DNA of 11,820 bases from Akkermansiaceae bacterium (GTDB lineage: Bacteria; Verrucomicrobiota; Verrucomicrobiia; Verrucomicrobiales; Akkermansiaceae). The stretch covers positions 1 through 11,820 of the forward strand of contig JALZUH010000056.1 of NCBI GenBank assembly GCA_023301645.1, in the 5' to 3' direction. Made by a program: the position numbers and the translations under genes. Below the pieces are notes generated by a model. It searched no databases, was not told the origin of the DNA, and was given only the letters and a program-made list of their open reading frames with translations. Positions 1-5,667 of this stretch are shown piece after piece (the first letter of the stretch is position 1; each line of letters begins with the position of its first letter).

Positions 1-1
1 C

Positions 2-157
2 CTCCTCGATGAAGTTATTGCTATCGATCCCAATAGCGAAATCGCTCAGGTCGTCAAGGAGCTCAAAGCAGAGCGTTTACCACAAATGATCGAAGATGCT
101 AAAAAAGCAGATCAAAGTAAGGCAAAAGCAGAAGCAGAAGAAAAAGCCGCTCAGTAG
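2..157 (+). CDS. C-terminal end of an unidentified protein, possibly TPR-containing (partial)
   Basis: An open frame enters from the left edge and ends at TAG 155-157, leaving 51 residues. The first part (LLDEVIAIDPNSEIAQVVKEL) reads like the last helices of a tetratricopeptide repeat, where IDPNS followed by a helix is common. The last 20 or so residues are a charged Ala/Glu/Lys tail (KADQSKAKAEAEEKAAQ), probably an extended helix or a disordered end. No catalytic motif is visible and the start lies outside the window, so the function cannot be named. The gene converges on the chelatase gene that ends at 188. The TPR reading is inference from a short stretch. That this is a real coding end is supported by the open frame and by a hairpin just after the stop. 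Confidence 0.6.
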   Translation, partial: LLDEVIAIDPNSEIAQVVKELKAERLPQMIEDAKKADQSKAKAEAEEKAAQ

Positions 158-167
158 CCTTTTTATA

Positions 168-202
168 GAAGTAGCATTCTACTCAAGCTAGAGTGCTACT
201 TC
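168..202. terminator. Hairpin between convergent genes, possible bidirectional terminator
   Basis: The arms at 168-181 and 189-202 (gaagtagcattcta / tagagtgctacttc) pair over 14 bp with one mismatch on the plus strand that becomes a G-U wobble in RNA, around a 7-base loop. The hairpin starts 10 bases after the stop of the left-hand gene. Its other arm contains the last codons and the TAG stop of the minus-strand chelatase gene. Neither side carries a strong T-tract, so it is not a textbook intrinsic terminator. Its place between two convergent stops still makes a shared transcript end the simplest reading. Confidence 0.45.
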
Positions 203-1078
203 CTCTAATCTCGGACATCCTGCCGCCCTACATTCAGCGGCAGCTTGTGGATTACAAATTTCCCGATAAAGACAGCACGTTCGCTCCTCAGCTGGAGCTA
301 GCTGCCTAGCCGCCAAGGCCGCAGGAATAATCACCTTCGTGAAGTTCTCTAAAGCCCCTAATGAGGGTGCCATACGGAGCTTCCTCCCTGCCAGCTCATG
401 GGTAATACCGTGGACAGGCATTCCTTTTTGAATACCTAGCTCCTCAGGAATATCCCAGCCGCCGTGCTGGCCATCTGAGAGCAGGAACGGGATAGCTATC
501 ACCTGCTTACTAGAGCACACACTCTCCCACTCAGTGACAAAGGGTGCCTCCTCTAGCCAGAGGTCTGCAATCTCAGCAAAATCTGTCATTGTCCTGAGCA
601 CTTCCATGTGTTCGAGCATCGTGCGCTTTGACTTCGCATTCTTCGTCGAGCCATGACCTACGAGCAGCAGGCTGGTCTCCTCTGGCTTCCAGTCACCTAG
701 CTCTGCAACGGCCGCCTCAGCAAGCAGCTCCTGCATTGCAGGATTAAGACCTACAGGCTGACTCACATAGATGTTACTCGACCGCTCAGAGAGACTGAGG
801 AGCTTCGGGATGACCTGCTTGGTGAAATACCCTTCTGCAAGGAAATCTAAAACAACGACGACATCTGCGTGAGCATGCTCAGCAAGGATATGATCGAGCG
901 AATCTTCCACCAGCAGATCCTCCTTCAGAAAGGCGCTGTAGACCTGCCTAAAGAGCCCACTCTCTGCCATCACCTCAGCATGCTTACGCACGGAGCGAGA
1001 CGAGTCTGGGTGGATCGATGACCCGTGTCCTAAAATAAGGAGTATTTTATCTTTAAACTCCGCCGTGCTTTTCATCAT
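188..1078 (-). CDS. sirB: Sirohydrochlorin chelatase (CbiX/SirB family, two chelatase domains)
   Basis: A 296-residue protein likely to insert Fe2+ into sirohydrochlorin to make siroheme for the sulfite reductase encoded upstream. Two CbiX-like halves are visible. The first, about residues 11-125, has LGHGS with His18 but shows EGYFT where the second metal-binding His would be expected. The second, about 137-255, has VGHGS with His142 and DGQHGGWDIP with His205, so it keeps both metal-binding histidines and is the likelier active half. The last 30 residues hold five cysteines (268, 269, 275, 283, 288), a possible Fe-S or metal site. The gene starts 16 bp after the cysH stop and is last in the cys operon. 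Tandem ATG codons (1078 and 1075) make the exact start uncertain. A cobaltochelatase role cannot be excluded from sequence, but the sulfite-reductase context favours iron. Confidence 0.85.
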   Translation of the reverse strand: MMKSTAEFKDKILLILGHGSSIHPDSSRSVRKHAEVMAESGLFRQVYSAFLKEDLLVEDSLDHILAEHAHADVVVVLDFLAEGYFTKQVIPKLLSLSERSSNIYVSQPVGLNPAMQELLAEAAVAELGDWKPEETSLLLVGHGSTKNAKSKRTMLEHMEVLRTMTDFAEIADLWLEEAPFVTEWESVCSSKQVIAIPFLLSDGQHGGWDIPEELGIQKGMPVHGITHELAGRKLRMAPSLGALENFTKVIIPAALAARQLAPAEERTCCLYREICNPQAAAECRAAGCPRLEEVAL

Positions 1079-1094
1079 GGCTGAATATTAACAC

Positions 1095-1823
1095 CTAAAT
1101 TTGAAAATCACCAGTGCCAGAATTCAGATGAAGCCCGCACTCGTATTGACTACCACCAAAGCGAGACGACTCAGCGCAATCACCCTCTAGGACCGGTGAT
1201 GTCGAATGCCAGTCACCCATGGTCTGGTATCCTTGAGACTCCAGCGGGTGCTTAGGTAAATTTTGGTCATAGAAGTAGGCTGACACCTGAGCGTCTGCCC
1301 AGTCAAGAATCGGGTAAACCTTGAGCGTGCCGCTCTGCTGCTCAGCGTAGTCTCTATCTACACGAGTCGATGACTGCGAGCGGCGTAAACCACTGATCCA
1401 GATATCAGCAGATAGATCTCCTAGAGCACGATTCATCGGCTCGACTTTATTCATCAAGCCAAACTTGGCATTACCCTCCTCACCCTGCTGCCAGAGCTTG
1501 CCATAGAGAGCCTCTTGGCGTGCTGCGGTGAGCTTGGGTTGGTAGGTGGTGACATTGATATTGAGCTGCTCCATGAGCTGCTTGGCATACTGATAGGTCT
1601 CAGGGAATAGATACCCTGTATCTAGCCACACCACAGGCACTTGAGGAGCGTGCTTACTGATAAGGTCGAGCATGACAGCAGCCTGCAAACCGAAGCTACT
1701 ACTCATCACAATACGTGAGCCATACTCTTCATAGAGCCAGCTAATGCGCTCGGCAGCAGCCAGCTCAGAAAAGGCCGCGTTCACCTTATCAGCATCTTTT
1801 ATGATATGAGTATCCTCTGCCAT
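1095..1823 (-). CDS. cysH: Phosphoadenylyl-sulfate (PAPS) reductase, thioredoxin/glutaredoxin dependent
   Basis: A 242-residue cytoplasmic enzyme that reduces PAPS to sulfite. The PP-loop nucleotide-binding motif SSSFGLQAAVMLDL lies near residues 41-54, followed by VVWLDTGYLFPETY, NKVEPMNRAL, SGLRRSQSSTR and GDWHSTSPV. The catalytic cysteine is Cys229 in the C-terminal YECGLH motif. The only other cysteine is Cys216. The paired cysteines (CC...CC) that hold the 4Fe-4S cluster of APS reductases are absent, so this should be the PAPS type (EC 1.8.4.8), close in pattern to E. coli CysH, and should need an APS kinase encoded elsewhere. It follows cysI after 45 bp containing a hairpin and precedes sirB by 16 bp, consistent with one transcript. 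The ATG at 1823 is the natural start; no strong ribosome binding site is visible. Confidence 0.95.
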   Translation of the reverse strand: MAEDTHIIKDADKVNAAFSELAAAERISWLYEEYGSRIVMSSSFGLQAAVMLDLISKHAPQVPVVWLDTGYLFPETYQYAKQLMEQLNINVTTYQPKLTAARQEALYGKLWQQGEEGNAKFGLMNKVEPMNRALGDLSADIWISGLRRSQSSTRVDRDYAEQQSGTLKVYPILDWADAQVSAYFYDQNLPKHPLESQGYQTMGDWHSTSPVLEGDCAESSRFGGSQYECGLHLNSGTGDFQI

Positions 1824-1845
1824 TGTGATCTAAATAATATAATTG

Positions 1846-1866
1846 GGGTAACTTCTTCAGCTACCC
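1846..1866 (-). other. Intercistronic hairpin directly after the cysI stop
   Basis: On the minus strand GGGTAGCT and AGTTACCC pair over 8 bp (one G-U) around a 5-base loop. The stem begins three bases past the cysI TAA (1869-1871), and those three bases are an in-frame TAG, so cysI ends in tandem stops. The sequence after the hairpin is A+T rich but has no run of T. An mRNA-stability or partial-termination element between cysI and cysH is plausible; neither is proven. Confidence 0.5.
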
Positions 1867-1868
1867 TA

Positions 1869-3572
1869 TTACGAAATATTTGCGTGGAAGTTATTACCCG
1901 CCGTCGTAGCCTTCACATAGCCAGCACGGATGACGAAGTCACCGAAGCGCTCGCCCTCTGTGCGAGACTTAGCGTAGTCCTTGATGATGGGTGATAGCAG
2001 AGCCTTGATGTCCTCACCTGCTACCGACTCACGGTAGAGTTTATTGAGGCGCTGACCGTGGAAACCACCGCCTAGGTAGACATTGTATTTCCCAGGGGAG
2101 CGACCAACAAAACCGATTTCGGCAATAAATGGACGGCCACAACCATTAGGACAGCCTGTCATACGAATAGTAATCGCGTCGTGACGCAAACCAGATTCTT
2201 CGATGCTCTCCTCAAGATCGGTAATGACCGTCGGTAGATAGCGCTCACTCTCAGCGAGGGCGAGGCCACATGTAGGCAGAGCGACACAGGCGATTGAGTT
2301 CAGGCGTAGGCCTGATTGTTCATGGCTATTGAGGAGGTTATACTTCTCAAGTAAGGCTTTGATTTCCGGTAGCTTAGCGTCACTGATATTAGAAATAACT
2401 AAGTTCTGAGTCGCCGTCATGCGGAAGTCCCCTTCGTGGACTTTGGCAATCTCGCGCAGACCTGTCTTCGTCGGGAATGCAGGAGTATCGAGCACACGAC
2501 CACCTGGGATGAATAGACTCAAGTGGTTATTGCCCTTATCATCCTTTACCCAGCCGAAACGATCGCCATTAGAGGTGAATTCAAATTCGCGCACTGGCTC
2601 AAGCTCGTAGCCGAGGTATTCATTAAGCTTCGCGAGGAACCCGTCAGCGGTCATACGCTCAACAGTATATTTCAAGCGTGCCCACTTACGGTCACCACGC
2701 TCACCGAAGTCACGCTGCACCAGCATTACTTTCTCAGCAACGTCTACAGCCTGCTCTGGTGTGCAGAAGCCGATCACATCAGCCAGACGAGGGAAAGTCG
2801 TCTCATTACCATGAGTCATTCCCATTCCACCACCTACAGAAACATTGTAACCGACGATCTTCTCACCTTCGAGGATGGCGATAAATGAAAGGCAGTTAGC
2901 GTAGACATCGACGTCATTAGATGGAGGGACAGCCACCGCTATTTTAAACTTACGTGGGAGATAGGTCTTCCCGTAGAGAGGCTCGATGAACTCCTCTGAA
3001 GTCTCCACCTTTTCCTCATCGAGGAAGATCTCATGGTAAGCACGCGTGCTTGGTAAAAGATGCTCACTGATACGGCGTGAGAGGTCATGTGCTTCTGCAT
3101 GGACATGACTCAGGTCAGGATTCACATTGCAGTTTACATTACGATTCACATCACCACAGGCTGCGATGGTATCCATGCAGACCTTATTCATCTCTTGAAT
3201 GGAGCTCTTCAGGTTATTCTTAATTACACCGTGAAGCTGCCATGTTTGGCGAGTGGTAATCTTGAGCGTGCCATTGGCATACTCGTCGGAGATACGATCC
3301 ATCGCTAGCCACTGCTCAGGAGTAGATACGCCACCTGGCAAGCGCACTCGGATGAGGAAGCTGTATGCTTTATCTAGCTTCTTCTTTCTTCTGCCAGCAC
3401 GCACGTCACGGTCATCCTGAAGATACATTCCGTGGAATTTACTTAGCTGCTGACTATCTGCACAGATAGAGCCGTTACTTGTATCAGCGATTTCCTCGGC
3501 AAGTGTGCCTCGAAGGTAGTTGCTGTTTATTTTGAGCGGCTCGTTAGCCGATAGTTTTTTTTCTTCGCTCAT
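1869..3572 (-). CDS. cysI: Assimilatory NADPH-sulfite reductase hemoprotein (beta) subunit
   Basis: A 567-residue protein, against 570 in E. coli CysI, that carries siroheme and a 4Fe-4S cluster and reduces sulfite to sulfide with six electrons supplied by CysJ. The N-terminal part shows NYLRGTLAEEI, KFHGMYLQDDRD and FLIRVRLPGGV, typical of the family. The cluster and siroheme ligands are Cys429 and Cys435 (SIACVALPTCG) and Cys474 and Cys478 (TGCPNGCGRP). Their spacing equals that of E. coli Cys434/440/479/483. The gene ends in TAA followed by in-frame TAG. It lies 66 bp downstream of cysJ and 45 bp upstream of cysH. The fourth to seventh codons contain a run of eight A (3555-3562 on the other strand). 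The start at 3572 matches the family's N-terminus; no strong Shine-Dalgarno is seen. Confidence 0.97.
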   Translation of the reverse strand: MSEEKKLSANEPLKINSNYLRGTLAEEIADTSNGSICADSQQLSKFHGMYLQDDRDVRAGRRKKKLDKAYSFLIRVRLPGGVSTPEQWLAMDRISDEYANGTLKITTRQTWQLHGVIKNNLKSSIQEMNKVCMDTIAACGDVNRNVNCNVNPDLSHVHAEAHDLSRRISEHLLPSTRAYHEIFLDEEKVETSEEFIEPLYGKTYLPRKFKIAVAVPPSNDVDVYANCLSFIAILEGEKIVGYNVSVGGGMGMTHGNETTFPRLADVIGFCTPEQAVDVAEKVMLVQRDFGERGDRKWARLKYTVERMTADGFLAKLNEYLGYELEPVREFEFTSNGDRFGWVKDDKGNNHLSLFIPGGRVLDTPAFPTKTGLREIAKVHEGDFRMTATQNLVISNISDAKLPEIKALLEKYNLLNSHEQSGLRLNSIACVALPTCGLALAESERYLPTVITDLEESIEESGLRHDAITIRMTGCPNGCGRPFIAEIGFVGRSPGKYNVYLGGGFHGQRLNKLYRESVAGEDIKALLSPIIKDYAKSRTEGERFGDFVIRAGYVKATTAGNNFHANIS

Positions 3573-3589
3573 TCTCTTGAATTATTAAA

Positions 3590-3622
3590 ATGTGTGTATT
3601 GAGACAATGTGTGTATTGAAAC
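3590..3622. repeat. Tandem direct repeat, 16-bp units at a 17-bp period, in the cysJ-cysI gap
   Basis: The units atgtgtgtattgagac (3590-3605) and atgtgtgtattgaaac (3607-3622) differ at one base and are separated by one base. They fill half of the 66-bp gap between the cysJ stop and the cysI start. A recent slippage duplication or a paired protein- or RNA-binding site would both give this pattern. Confidence 0.85.
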
Positions 3623-3625
3623 GAT

Positions 3626-3638
3626 GCGGTATTACCGC
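3626..3638 (-). other. Short intercistronic hairpin abutting the cysJ stop
   Basis: The 13-base sequence gcggtattaccgc is a near-perfect palindrome that folds as a 5-bp GC-rich stem with a 3-base loop. On the minus strand it starts at the base right after the cysJ TAG (3639-3641). It has no T-tract, so termination is unlikely. It matches the arrangement at the cysI and sirB stops, where a hairpin also touches or overlaps the stop codon. Confidence 0.4.
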
Positions 3639-5432
3639 CTAGTAAACGTCACGCTGGTAGCGCTTATCTTTCTTAAGTGCAGCGAGATATTCGGCCGCTT
3701 CTTCGGTGGATTTCCCACCCTGTGATGAAATGACTTCGATGAGGGCATCATTGACATCCTTAGCCATACGAGAGGCATCACCGCAGACATAGAAGTGAGC
3801 ACCCTTCTCAAGCCACTGCCAAATTTCAGCAGCATTTTCGAGAAGCTTATGCTGCACATAGCACTTCTCAGGCTGATCACGTGAGAAGGCAACATCGAGG
3901 CGTGTAAGGTCACCATTTTTCAGATGCTCTTGCCACTCAAGCTGATAAAGGAAGTCTTCATTATAGCACTGGTCTCCGAAGAACAACCAACTCTCACCCT
4001 TAGCCTCCGTCTCAGCACGCTCTTCTACGAAGGCGCGGAAAGGAGCGATACCAGTGCCAGGGCCGACCATAATCAATGGTGTGTTCCCATCGGCAGGAAG
4101 GCGGAAGTTCTTATTGGGGTGGATATAAACAGAAACCTTTGATCCCTTAGGAGCATCGTCTGCCAAGAATGTAGAGGCTACCCCCTTACGAGACTTGTCA
4201 TGAGTGTCGTAGCGCACTGCTGCTACAGTCAAGTGCACCTCATCGGGGTGAGCCTTCGGGCTAGAAGCAATGGAGTAGAGTCTTGGTGGTAATTTGCGGA
4301 AGATACTAACTAGCTGGCTAGCAGTGAGATCCTTCGCTGGGAATGACTGAATCATATCAATGATTTGGCGACCATCAATCCACTCCTTGAACTCAGCCTT
4401 CACATCGGCACCGAGAAGCTTTTCAAGATCAGCTGATCCAGAGATTACCTGCCATGCTGTCATGATCTTACGAGACAGGCTCGTAATATCGAGATCGAGA
4501 GTAAGTGCATCGACTAGAGATTTCTTCCCAGCACCCTTGATCTCGACTTCATCAGAAGCAGAGAGTCCAGATGCTGCTAGGAGAGCATCGACAACGTCTT
4601 TAGCATTATGTGGCACGACACAAAGCACGTCACCCGGCTCATAGGACATTCCTGAGCCTTCGAGTGAAAACTCTAAGTGAATGGTCTCCTTAGCGGAATT
4701 ATCCCCACTTAGAAGTTGGTTATCGAGAATTTCAGCTGGGAAAGGGTTCTTCTTATCAAACACCACAGAGCTAGCTGCAGATGCTCCCCCACCACCAACG
4801 ACAGCTGCAGTAGATGCAGCTGATTCGCCTAGCTTTGCCCACACGGAATCAGCCCACTTATTAAATGTTTCCTCGTAGTCGACATCACAGTCAGCACGAT
4901 CCACGATGCGCTTCGCACCAAGTTTTTCTAGCTGTGCGTCTACCTGCTTTCCTGTTTCACAGAACAGCTCATAGCTGGTATCACCTAAAGCACAGACCGC
5001 GAAGTCCACACCAGCAAGTGACTCAGTGCTCGCCATCAGCTCAGCATAAAATGCCTCTGCAGCCTCAGGTGGCTCGCCGTCACCCCATGTGCTAACTACG
5101 GTAAGTAATACCTCAGCTTTCTTAAGGTCAGCTACTTTCGCATCTGACATATTGAGAAGTGATGGCTTGAAGCCTTTTTTCTTCGCTGTCTTCGCTAGCT
5201 GATCGGCAAGCTCTTCACAGTTCCCTGACTCAGTGCCGTAGAGAATGGTAATTTTGCGCGGTGCTGTGGCAGCAGCCGTAAGTGTCGCGGCAGATCCAAG
5301 CGCACCATTCTGGGCGCCCGCTAAGAAGCCACTAATCCATGCGACCTGTTCAGCGGAAACTGTGCTGAGTAGTCCGCTAAGGTGATTTTTCTGTGCATCA
5401 TCAAGTGGTGCAAATGTCGGTATTTCAATCAT
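3639..5432 (-). CDS. cysJ: Assimilatory NADPH-sulfite reductase flavoprotein (alpha) subunit
   Basis: A 597-residue diflavin reductase, against 599 in E. coli CysJ, that passes electrons from NADPH through FAD and FMN to CysI. The flavodoxin (FMN) domain spans about residues 61-205, with ITILYGTESGNCEELA, STWGDGEPPEA and CALGDTSYELFC. A low-complexity Ala/Gly/Ser linker follows near residues 206-220. The FAD-binding domain includes PPRLYSIASSP and GVASTFLA. The NADPH-binding domain has PLIMVGPGTGIAPFRAF, SWLFFGDQ, FSRDQ and FYVCGDASRMAKDV. The protein ends KRYQRDVY with the C-terminal tyrosine typical of this family. It is the first gene of the cysJIH-sirB block, preceded by a 235-bp spacer with candidate promoter and operator elements, and is probably regulated by sulfur supply. 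Confidence 0.97.
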   Translation of the reverse strand: MIEIPTFAPLDDAQKNHLSGLLSTVSAEQVAWISGFLAGAQNGALGSAATLTAAATAPRKITILYGTESGNCEELADQLAKTAKKKGFKPSLLNMSDAKVADLKKAEVLLTVVSTWGDGEPPEAAEAFYAELMASTESLAGVDFAVCALGDTSYELFCETGKQVDAQLEKLGAKRIVDRADCDVDYEETFNKWADSVWAKLGESAASTAAVVGGGGASAASSVVFDKKNPFPAEILDNQLLSGDNSAKETIHLEFSLEGSGMSYEPGDVLCVVPHNAKDVVDALLAASGLSASDEVEIKGAGKKSLVDALTLDLDITSLSRKIMTAWQVISGSADLEKLLGADVKAEFKEWIDGRQIIDMIQSFPAKDLTASQLVSIFRKLPPRLYSIASSPKAHPDEVHLTVAAVRYDTHDKSRKGVASTFLADDAPKGSKVSVYIHPNKNFRLPADGNTPLIMVGPGTGIAPFRAFVEERAETEAKGESWLFFGDQCYNEDFLYQLEWQEHLKNGDLTRLDVAFSRDQPEKCYVQHKLLENAAEIWQWLEKGAHFYVCGDASRMAKDVNDALIEVISSQGGKSTEEAAEYLAALKKDKRYQRDVY

Positions 5433-5480
5433 GATTCAAATCATTAGTTTACTACTAAACTTACTTTTGTTCGCGAGTAA
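5431..5480. promoter_or_regulatory. Cluster of three dyads upstream of cysJ, candidate operator region
   Basis: Three inverted repeats lie almost end to end. At 5431-5444 ATGATT and AATCAT flank 2 bp and overlap the cysJ start codon. At 5446-5461 agttta and taaact flank 4 bp. At 5461-5480 ttact and agtaa flank 10 bp and overlap the proposed -10 element. Such a density just before the first gene of a sulfur operon suggests repressor or activator binding. I cannot assign a regulator; the LysR gene in the window (MetR-like) is one candidate and an Rrf2-type regulator another. Confidence 0.4.
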
Positions 5481-5506
5481 TATGGTTTTATTTAGAAGAT
5501 ATGCAA
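5477..5506 (-). promoter_or_regulatory. Candidate sigma-70 type promoter of cysJIH-sirB
   Basis: Reading the minus strand, TTGCAT (5506-5501) and TATTAC (5482-5477) are separated by 18 bp, a passable match to -35 and -10 elements. Transcription would start near 5470, giving a leader of about 40 bases before the cysJ ATG. The promoter would lie just downstream of the hairpin at 5513-5534, which suits a new transcription unit after the heme block. This rests on two weak hexamers only. Confidence 0.3.
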
Positions 5507-5512
5507 GTGTAA

Positions 5513-5534
5513 AGACAGGTTTTTCAACCTGTCT
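5513..5534 (-). terminator. Perfect 9-bp hairpin with GAAA tetraloop between cobA-hemD and cysJ
   Basis: On the minus strand AGACAGGTT and AACCTGTCT pair perfectly around GAAA, a GNRA-type stable tetraloop. Only two or three T follow, so intrinsic termination would be weak. It lies 134 bases after the cobA-hemD stop and just upstream of the candidate cysJ promoter, where it could separate the heme and sulfur transcripts. A structured-RNA element is the alternative. Confidence 0.45.
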
Positions 5535-5608
5535 AGCCACCTACAAACTGGGTAAAGTATGTGTGAGGATTCGCTCTCGCTATGATAAAGCGACTACCCC
5601 TCGGGCAT

Positions 5609-5638
5609 CAAGCTTACTCGACTAGTGGAGTAAACTTG
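5609..5638 (-). other. 30-bp imperfect palindrome after the cobA-hemD stop
   Basis: The outer 11 bases on each side pair in minus-strand RNA, with one U-G wobble, around a central ACTAGT flanked by one mismatched pair. It begins about 30 bases after the cobA-hemD stop codon. No T-tract follows. It could be a 3' stabilising hairpin of the heme mRNA, a binding site for a dimeric regulator, or part of a structured leader continuing toward 5513. Confidence 0.5.
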
Positions 5639-5667
5639 GAGTTCATCAACAAGCTTAGATAAACAAT

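Noticed and set aside
1806..1994. A small plus-strand frame across the cysH-cysI junction
   Set aside because: It runs through the hairpin and the ends of two conserved genes on the other strand and has no supporting signal.
2523..2888. A 121-codon plus-strand frame inside cysI
   Set aside because: It lies antisense within a highly conserved gene, has no family resemblance and no start signal; it is a shadow of cysI codon use.
3590..3622. CRISPR-like repeat
   Set aside because: Only two units with a one-base spacer and no cas genes; it is a simple tandem duplication.
5431..5625. A 64-codon plus-strand open frame starting opposite cysJ, with a hydrophobic beginning
   Set aside because: No ribosome binding site, no recognisable family, and the stretch is better explained by the dyads, candidate promoter and tetraloop hairpin of the minus strand. 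The hydrophobic residues come from T-rich DNA.
5535..5667. A possible tRNA or known riboswitch in the spacer before cysJ
   Set aside because: The GAGCGAATCCTC stretch lacks the conserved TTC of a T-loop and no acceptor stem pairs with it. I see no SAM, SAH or cobalamin consensus. Only unassigned hairpins remain.
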